64,000 nt of DNA from Paracoccus tegillarcae (GTDB taxonomy: Bacteria > Pseudomonadota > Alphaproteobacteria > Rhodobacterales > Rhodobacteraceae). The stretch is from contig NZ_CP025408.1 of assembly GCF_002847305.1 (NCBI RefSeq), positions 1,385,001-1,449,000 of the forward strand. The letters run 5' to 3'. Every line of letters starts with the position of its first letter. Position 1 is the first letter of the stretch. Below are positions 58,690 through 64,000 of the stretch, in pieces. The notes beneath the pieces were generated by a model. The model saw nothing but the letters and a program-made list of their open reading frames with translations, did no database searches and was not told the origin of the DNA. A program made the translations under genes and the position numbers.

Positions 58690-59472
58690 TCAGACCAGCG
58701 AATCAACCAAGAGGCGATGCAGGATCGGTCCGGCGATGGCCAGACCATCGACCGCAGCGCGCGGGCTGTTGAAGCGCATGTCCGTGCCCCGCCTGTCGGT
58801 CACCGCCGCGCCCGCGCGCTGCGCGATCAGGCTGCCTGCGGCAATGTCCCATTCCCAGGCCGAGCGCAGCGACAGCGCCGCATCAAAGCGGCCTTCGGCC
58901 ACCAGACACAGCCGCCACGCCAGAGAGGGACGAAATTCGCGGCGAAACGGCGGCGGCTGGCCTGCCTTCCAGTTCTGCGCCTCGGACACGGCGCGATAGG
59001 TCAGCACAGTGGCATCCTGCATCTGGCTGCGCGTGCTGACCGCAATCGGCTGCCCATCCATCAGCGCGGGGCCATCGGCATAGGCGGTATAGATCTGGTC
59101 ACGCGCAGGCAGATAGACGACAGCCGCCGTAATCCGGTCACCGGTAGAGACCGCCAGCGAATGCGAAAACCCTTCTTGCCCCGCGATAAAGGCGCGGGTG
59201 CCGTCGATCGGGTCGATGATAAAGCAATGCTCGGCGTCCAGCCGCGACAGATCGGCCTCGCTTTCCTCGCTTAGCCAACCATAATCCGGGCGCGCCGCGC
59301 GCAGCATCAACTCCAGATGCGCATTGACCGCCAGATCGGCCTCGGTCACGGGGCCAGCATCACCGCCCTTGTCCCAGCTTTCGGGATCGTTGCGCCAAAA
59401 ACGCATCGCGATCTGCCCCGCCTGCCGGGCAGCATCTTCCAGCAGGCGCAGATCGTCTTCAGGCGCCGGCAA
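58690..59472 (-). CDS. 3'(2'),5'-bisphosphate nucleotidase CysQ-like (inositol monophosphatase family)
   Basis: A 260-residue metal-dependent phosphatase. Metal-site motifs are GPVTEADLAVN, SEESEAD, IIDPIDGTRAFI and WEWDIAAGSLI. The arrangement fits CysQ/SAL1 enzymes that hydrolyse PAP, the by-product of PAPS-dependent sulfation, though inositol monophosphatase activity is possible. Several sulfotransferases lie within 20 kb, which makes PAP recycling an attractive role. Its first 14 bp overlap the end of pmbA. Confidence 0.85.
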   Translation of the reverse strand: MPAPEDDLRLLEDAARQAGQIAMRFWRNDPESWDKGGDAGPVTEADLAVNAHLELMLRAARPDYGWLSEESEADLSRLDAEHCFIIDPIDGTRAFIAGQEGFSHSLAVSTGDRITAAVVYLPARDQIYTAYADGPALMDGQPIAVSTRSQMQDATVLTYRAVSEAQNWKAGQPPPFRREFRPSLAWRLCLVAEGRFDAALSLRSAWEWDIAAGSLIAQRAGAAVTDRRGTDMRFNSPRAAVDGLAIAGPILHRLLVDSLV

Positions 59473-60811
59473 CCGTCATCCCCCGCACCAGTAGGCTGGG
59501 CACCTGAACGGGACGCCAGTCCTCGGCATCATTTCCGGCGGTGATCGTCATCAGCATATCGCGCAGATTTCCGGCGATGGTGCATTCATTGACCGGATAG
59601 GCGATCTTGCCGTTCTCGACCCAGAAACCAGCGGCACCGCGCGAATAGTCCCCGGTCGTCGCATTGATCGAGGCCCCCAGCATCGAGGTGACGACCAGTC
59701 CCGTTCCCATGTCGGCCAGCAGATCGTCAAAGCTGGCGTCGCCCTGCGTCAGGCTGACATTGGAATGGCCGGGCGAGGGCGCCGAGGTCAGTCCGCGCGT
59801 TGCCGAGGCCGTGCTGTCCATGCCCAGCTTGCGCCCCGTCGCCAGATCCAGCGTCCAGCCGGTCAGGACGCCGCCGGCAACGATTTCGCGCGGCAGGCAA
59901 GGCAACCCTTCGGCGTCGAACGGACGCGAGGACGGATAGCGCGGGCGCAGCGGATTTTCGGTCACGGTCAGATCCGCTGGCAAGACAGGTTCATCCAGCG
60001 CATCGCGCAGCCAGCTTGCCCCGCGCACCACGGCATTGCCGTTCACGGCGGCAAGCAAATGCGCGATCAGCGTCGGTGCGACGCGGCGATCGTACAGAAT
60101 GGGAAACGCGCCGGTCGGTGGTTTGCGCGACCCGATCCGTGCCAACGTGCGCTGCGCCGCCAGCAGGCCGATCTGCTCGGGGTCGGGCAGATCGCTGGCC
60201 CAGACACGGGATTCCCCGGCATAGTCGCGTTCCATCCCGGTGCCCTGCCCGGTAATGGCAACCGCCGACACCGAATGACCGCTGCGCGTGTAACCACCAG
60301 AAAAGCCATTGCTTGCCGCCAGCCACATCTGCCGGCGCGAAAATGCCGCCGCCGCGGATTCGACCTGCGTGATACCGGGCTGCGCCGCCGCCGCAGCCTC
60401 GGCACGCAGGGCCATCGCCTGCAGCGCATCGGGGCTAGGGTCGGGGGCCGGATCCGTCATTTGCAGGGCAGCGCCATCGCGCGTTTCTGCCAACTGATCC
60501 GGATCAGCCAGCCCCAGCATATCGTCGACCGGCGCCTCGCGTGCCATCGCAACCGCGCGGGCGGCCATTTCGCGGATGGTGATGTCGGAATGGTCCGAGG
60601 CCGATACGCTGGCTTGCCGCCCGCCGATCAGCACGCGCAATCCGATTTCGGTTGCCTCCGCGCGCTCGGCCAGTTCCAGACCACCCTTGCGGACATCAAT
60701 GGACACGGATTGCCCGCGGACCGCGATGGCGTCGGATTGGTCGGCACCGGCCTGCGATGCCGCCTGGATCAGCGCCTGCGTCAGGGTTTCAAGATCGGGG
60801 CTGTCGCTCAT
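59459..60811 (-). CDS. pmbA: TldD/PmbA family metallopeptidase, TldE/PmbA subunit
   Basis: A 450-residue PmbA/TldE protein, the partner that forms a heterodimeric protease with TldD and helps mature peptides and degrade unfolded ones. Landmarks are the N-terminal SDAIAVRGQSVSIDVRKGG, MERDYAGESR, the central GSRKPPTGAFPILYDRRVAPTLIAHLL (read as PTGAFPILYDRRVA) and GDYSRGAAGFWVENGKI near the end. TldE lacks the HEXXH site of TldD, as here. I chose the ATG at 60811. tldD itself is not in the window. Confidence 0.92.
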   Translation of the reverse strand: MSDSPDLETLTQALIQAASQAGADQSDAIAVRGQSVSIDVRKGGLELAERAEATEIGLRVLIGGRQASVSASDHSDITIREMAARAVAMAREAPVDDMLGLADPDQLAETRDGAALQMTDPAPDPSPDALQAMALRAEAAAAAQPGITQVESAAAAFSRRQMWLAASNGFSGGYTRSGHSVSAVAITGQGTGMERDYAGESRVWASDLPDPEQIGLLAAQRTLARIGSRKPPTGAFPILYDRRVAPTLIAHLLAAVNGNAVVRGASWLRDALDEPVLPADLTVTENPLRPRYPSSRPFDAEGLPCLPREIVAGGVLTGWTLDLATGRKLGMDSTASATRGLTSAPSPGHSNVSLTQGDASFDDLLADMGTGLVVTSMLGASINATTGDYSRGAAGFWVENGKIAYPVNECTIAGNLRDMLMTITAGNDAEDWRPVQVPSLLVRGMTVAGA

Positions 60812-60831
60812 TCGGATCACGTCTTCAAAGG

Positions 60832-60858
60832 AAAGGGCCGGGACACGATGCCCGGCCC
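60832..60858 (-). terminator. Hairpin downstream of the DUF2125 gene
   Basis: An 8-bp perfect GC stem (GGGCCGGG with CCCGGCCC, 8-nt loop) lies 22 bp past the stop at 60880. It is followed on the minus strand by an imperfect T-tract (TTTCCTTT), so it probably terminates the DUF2125 transcript ahead of pmbA. Confidence 0.75.
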
Positions 60859-60879
60859 GAGGTTTACCCATATGGGCGC

Positions 60880-62514
60880 TTACTTCACTTGCTGGCCATT
60901 GGCAAAGATGCTGCCATCGTCGCGGAACTCAAGCTCGGTCGTCAGTTTGCCCGGCTCGCCCTCGACCGGACGAGCAAACATGGACAGCATCATGCGTGCG
61001 CCCATCATCTGCTCTTGCGGGATCAGACCCATCGCGCCCAGCGTGCCCATCAGCGACTCGATGCCAGTGAACTCACCCGTGATCTGGCCGACCGGGGCTT
61101 CGGCCATCGTGCCGCCTTCGGGTGCCGTCAACTCACCTTGCACCTTGGCCTCTGCACCGACAGCCTTCAGCGAGATATCGTTGATCGTGACCTTCACGGG
61201 CATCGGCGGTTCTGGCATCGCCTCCATCCCGGGCATGGCCTCGCCGTCATCGGCCATATCATCACCAGCCATATCGTCGCCGGTTGCCTCGTCCCCGCCC
61301 TGTGCCTCACCAGAAGGTTCCGGTGCAGAAGGATTCATCGGCGGGTTGAGCAGCGATTCTGTCATCAGCAGATCGCCTGCCACGTCGATGTTGAGGTCAG
61401 CGGCGTCACGCGGCAGTTGGGCGTTGGGATCGAACAGCGCCCAGACCTCATCATTGACGGTCAGGCCCGAGATCGCGCTTTTAAAGGTGAACGGCGCAGG
61501 CTCGTCGGACGGCAGGACCGGGATGGCCAGTTCAAAGCTGCCAGCGTTCAGAGCATACTGCACCGGAAACGGCATTCTGCTGTTGCTGAAAGTGTTCGTG
61601 CTGCTCTCGACATCCGCAGAATAGGTCAGGCCCTCATCCGACATCGCAAAGCTCAGCTTGCCCGGACCTGCTGTCATCGAGCCCTCACCGTTGGTCGGGG
61701 CGCCATCCGAGTCGGTACCGTTGAAGGTGAAACTGCCGGTGCCGCCCGTATAGGAGGCGTCCAGCACCACCTCCATGCCGCCACGCAGGGCCTCTTCAAG
61801 CTGCTCTTCGAGGTTATCGACCCCTTGCGCCAGCACAAACCGGCCAGTCATTTCCAGCCCGTCCATGACGTACTCGCCCGCCGCTGTCCCCGCGCCGCGG
61901 CCTTCGCCTTCCTCGATATTGGCGTCCAGCGCGAAGCCCAACCTGGTGATGGCACCGTCGAAATCGACCTCGCGTCCGCCAGCAGCACCTTGCTCGATCG
62001 AGCGTTGGGTCCCGCTCAGGCCCTCCATGGTAATGGTCAGCGGAACCGGTGCGCTTTGTCCCTCATCGACAGGGAATTCCATGGTAACAGTTACTGTCTC
62101 TGCCGTGTATTCATGCGTCAGATCTTCGAACGACCCGGTGGTGACCGTCTCGTTGACCGGCATCGAAAGGGTGAAGGGAATGACGATTTCCGTGTCGTCC
62201 GGCGTGACCTCGGTGATGCTGCCGGTCACGTCGCCCTCCAGGAACCAACGGACACCGCCATCGCCGGTCTGGTTCAGGACGACCTTGGGCATCGTCATTT
62301 CCATCGACGACGTCGCGGATTCATTCGAAAACACCGCGTCGGTGATGGTCAGCGTATCGCCGGCCTCTTCACGGCTGCCTTCGGTCAATTCGATGCCGAC
62401 AGATTCATTTTCGGCGATCAGTTGATCCCAGACTTCTGCGGGGGTGATTTCAGATAGCGCGGGAACGGCCATTGCGGCCATTGCGAGCGAAGAGGTTGCA
62501 AGCCTGCGGAACAT
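60880..62514 (-). CDS. DUF2125 domain-containing exported protein
   Basis: A 544-residue predicted periplasmic or membrane-associated protein with a signal peptide (FRRLATSSLAMAAMAVPALSE, cleavage near residue 21). It is rich in repeated beta-strand patterns with TM-Thr/Glu surfaces, and has a Met/Gly/Asp/Glu low-complexity linker around residues 415-435 (GDDMAGDDMADDGEAMPGME). The overall layout fits the Rhodobacterales DUF2125 family of unknown function. An ATG at 62514 with AAAGGTAT-type upstream sequence is used. It forms its own unit with a terminator. Confidence 0.78.
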   Translation of the reverse strand: MFRRLATSSLAMAAMAVPALSEITPAEVWDQLIAENESVGIELTEGSREEAGDTLTITDAVFSNESATSSMEMTMPKVVLNQTGDGGVRWFLEGDVTGSITEVTPDDTEIVIPFTLSMPVNETVTTGSFEDLTHEYTAETVTVTMEFPVDEGQSAPVPLTITMEGLSGTQRSIEQGAAGGREVDFDGAITRLGFALDANIEEGEGRGAGTAAGEYVMDGLEMTGRFVLAQGVDNLEEQLEEALRGGMEVVLDASYTGGTGSFTFNGTDSDGAPTNGEGSMTAGPGKLSFAMSDEGLTYSADVESSTNTFSNSRMPFPVQYALNAGSFELAIPVLPSDEPAPFTFKSAISGLTVNDEVWALFDPNAQLPRDAADLNIDVAGDLLMTESLLNPPMNPSAPEPSGEAQGGDEATGDDMAGDDMADDGEAMPGMEAMPEPPMPVKVTINDISLKAVGAEAKVQGELTAPEGGTMAEAPVGQITGEFTGIESLMGTLGAMGLIPQEQMMGARMMLSMFARPVEGEPGKLTTELEFRDDGSIFANGQQVK

Positions 62515-62601
62515 ACCGGATACCTTTCAATGCAAATTAGTATCGTCCTGATTTGTGCCGGAATGTGGCACAGGCCGGGGAAATGCGAAAGGGACGTTCA
62601 G

Positions 62602-63210
62602 GTGATCAGCGCATTTCAGCAGGACGGTATACAGGTTTTGCGGATCGAAAGACCGGACAAGGCCAATTCCCTGACCGAATCGATGCTGTCGCGCCTGACC
62701 GAGGAATTTGACCGCATTGCAGCGACTGATTGCAACGCGGCCATCCTGACCGGCGCGGGCAAGGTTTTCTCCGCCGGTGCCGATCTGGAAGAGGCCAAAA
62801 GCGGGCTGGCCACGTCCCCGCAATGGGAACGTCTGTCGGCCCGGATCGCGACCATGCCTTGCCTGACGATAGCGGCACTAAACGGAACGCTGGCGGGCGG
62901 TGCCTTTGGCATGGTGCTTGCCTGTGACCTGCGCGTCGCGGTGCCCGGCGCGAATTTCTTTTATCCGGTGATGAAGCGGGGCTTTCTGCCGCAACCCAGC
63001 GATCCGCGCAGAATGGCGGCGCTGATCGGACCGGCGCGGACAAAGATGATCCTGATGGCGGGCGCGCGGATCGACGCGCAGCAGGCACTGGACTGGGGCC
63101 TGATCGACCGGATCGCCGCTGATCCTGTTGCCGCCGCCACGGAACTGGCCGCTGATTGCCTTGCGGCCAGCCCCGATCATGTCATGGCGATCAAAGGGCT
63201 GATCGCCTAG
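62602..63210 (+). CDS. Short enoyl-CoA hydratase/isomerase family protein
   Basis: A 202-residue crotonase-fold protein with GAGKVFSAGADLEEAK (oxyanion-hole Gly) and ALNGTLAGGAFGMVLACDLRVA. It ends at PDHVMAIKGLIA, about 50 residues short of the usual crotonase C-terminal trimerisation helices. The catalytic Glu/Asp positions of true hydratases are not clear: PVMKRGFLPQPSDPRR replaces the normal PE.GL.P..G. The start is a GTG at 62602 with AAGGGA 8 nt upstream; an ATG 72 bp earlier would add non-family residues. It is convergent with DUF2853. Confidence 0.82.
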   Translation: MISAFQQDGIQVLRIERPDKANSLTESMLSRLTEEFDRIAATDCNAAILTGAGKVFSAGADLEEAKSGLATSPQWERLSARIATMPCLTIAALNGTLAGGAFGMVLACDLRVAVPGANFFYPVMKRGFLPQPSDPRRMAALIGPARTKMILMAGARIDAQQALDWGLIDRIAADPVAAATELAADCLAASPDHVMAIKGLIA

Positions 63211-63548
63211 GCGTAGACCGACTGTTTCCCGAAATGGGTGCACAGCATGTAATAGACCACCGGGCGATATTTGTTGCGGTTCGAGCGGCCGTATTTTTCG
63301 ATCACGGCGTCGATGGCCTCCATCAACTGCGGCCCGTCGGCAAGGCCCAGCTTCTTGACCAGATAGCTGTCCTTTACACGCTCAAGCTCTGCCTTGTCCG
63401 TACCCGATACGGTTTCCGCATCAGCGTTATAGATCGACGGCCCGCAGCCGATCGTGACTTTGGTCAGCAGATCCATGTCGGGCGTGACACCCACCTTGTC
63501 CTTCAGGTCCGCCGCGTATTTTGCGATCAAATCGTCGCGTTTACTCAT
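63207..63548 (-). CDS. DUF2853 family protein
   Basis: A 113-residue small helical protein of the DUF2853 family, with family motifs KYAADLKDKVGV, IGCGPSIYNADAETVSGTDKAELERVK (read as GPSIYNADAETVS) and KYRPVVYYMLC. The function is unknown. The ATG at 63548 has AGGGAGAAAAGAT upstream, a good Shine-Dalgarno. Its stop overlaps that of the convergent enoyl-CoA hydratase-like gene by 4 bp. Confidence 0.88.
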   Translation of the reverse strand: MSKRDDLIAKYAADLKDKVGVTPDMDLLTKVTIGCGPSIYNADAETVSGTDKAELERVKDSYLVKKLGLADGPQLMEAIDAVIEKYGRSNRNKYRPVVYYMLCTHFGKQSVYA

Positions 63549-63618
63549 CTATCTTTTCTCCCTGGTGGCTTTTTAGATGGATCGACATTACCGGCCAATC
63601 AGCAAATATCAATCGTGG

Positions 63619-63664
63619 ATGCAAAGGGCGCTGGAACGGTCCGGTTGCTCTTGCGGCCTTTGCA
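63619..63664. promoter_or_regulatory. Inverted repeat upstream of glucokinase
   Basis: TGCAAAGG at 63620-63627 and CCTTTGCA at 63657-63664 form an 8-bp inverted repeat with 29 bp between. It lies about 90 bp before the glucokinase start and could be an operator or a hairpin. It is suggestive only. Confidence 0.3.
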
Positions 63665-63753
63665 TAAATAAGAAAATCATGCAGATGCACGCTCGTCAGT
63701 TGCGCGGCGATCTAGTATGTGGGCGCTAACAGTCCGAGGGAGAGGCAGGAACC

Positions 63754-64000
63754 ATGGCGACTTTGCTGGCCGATGTTGGTGGAACGAACGCACGTCTGGC
63801 AATCGCGCGGAACGGCGTGATCGACGGCGAGACCGTCACCCGTTTCAGAGGTGACGACTACAGTAGCTTCGACGATGTCGTGCGGCAGTTTCTGCAAGAA
63901 CAGGACGCCCCGCGCATCACCAGCGTGGCCGTGGCTGTGGCAGGGCCGGTGTCCGGCGGCATGGCGCAGCTGACCAACCGCGACTGGGACTTTTCCGAAG
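63754..64000 (+). CDS. glk: Glucokinase (partial, 5' end)
   Basis: The first 82 codons of a glucokinase that phosphorylates glucose to glucose 6-phosphate with ATP. The phosphate-1 motif LADVGGTNARLAIA is at the N-terminus, followed by VAVAVAGPVSGG and LTNRDWDFSE, typical of proteobacterial Glk. GAGGCAGGA precedes the ATG. The gene continues beyond the right edge. Confidence 0.93.
   Translation, partial: MATLLADVGGTNARLAIARNGVIDGETVTRFRGDDYSSFDDVVRQFLQEQDAPRITSVAVAVAGPVSGGMAQLTNRDWDFSE

Noticed and set aside
59765..62457. Overlapping plus-strand frames of 619 and 601 residues
   Set aside because: They lie opposite pmbA and the DUF2125 gene and cross a terminator; no protein-like domains.

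Overview
The window is a high-GC, densely packed stretch of chromosome. It looks like an alphaproteobacterium of the order Rhodobacterales, probably Paracoccus-like. The pointers are the DUF2125 and DUF2853 proteins, the YggT/CreA/HspQ housekeeping set, a serC-serA pair with a structured leader, a thiCOSGEF operon under a TPP riboswitch, and an ExoY/ExoQ/ExoP-like polysaccharide locus. No tRNA, rRNA, CRISPR array, prophage or intact insertion sequence was seen. Genus assignment is inference.

Layout. 1-4.1 kb: a partial msrP, then a minus-strand unit yggT - alpha/beta hydrolase - recQ downstream of asd. 4.1-9.2 kb: asd (gammaproteobacterial GWRGMVG type) and, divergent from it, a hotdog thioesterase, a UMF1-type MFS transporter, the murein endopeptidase mepA and a phytase-like secreted protein. 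9.2-12.9 kb: a GNAT gene with an in-frame stop, behind the conserved trio ATP-grasp - alpha-E - transglutaminase. 13.1-17 kb: a thiolase, a STAS/HATPase anti-sigma switch pair, hspQ, creA and a calcineurin-like phosphoesterase. 17-24.7 kb: the serine pathway (serA, serC, serB), interrupted by a very large RTX/cadherin/lamin-tail/nuclease protein, then a nitronate monooxygenase.

25.7-47.7 kb is a roughly 22 kb surface-polysaccharide region. It starts with a Kps-type ABC exporter (kpsM divergent from kpsE-kpsT), followed by a dCache-PAS histidine kinase and a FixJ-type response regulator. A Wzx/Wzy-type locus comes next. Its minus-strand arm holds a sugar transferase of the ExoY family, a flippase and three glycosyltransferases joined by ATGA overlaps. 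Its plus-strand arm holds a PIG-L deacetylase, two sulfotransferases, an ExoQ-like polymerase, an ExoP-like co-polymerase with a degenerate kinase domain, a GT4-GT2 fusion glycosyltransferase, a truncated sulfotransferase remnant and a further sulfotransferase. The two arms flank a 573-bp dyad-rich intergenic region. Together these suggest a deacetylated and sulfated exopolysaccharide. A CysQ-like phosphatase, which could clear the PAP by-product of sulfation, lies about 11 kb further on.

47.8-64 kb: an RND efflux pair, the complete thiamine operon thiC-thiO-thiS-thiG-thiE-thiF behind a TPP riboswitch, and a small zinc-finger-like protein whose upstream region carries four GCGTGAA repeats in 11-bp phase. 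These are followed by cysQ-like, pmbA, a DUF2125 protein, a short enoyl-CoA hydratase, DUF2853 and a partial glucokinase.

Start codons were often moved inward from the longest ORF when a Shine-Dalgarno sequence, an ATGA overlap or the family N-terminus supported it. All family calls come from reading motifs, not from database searches.
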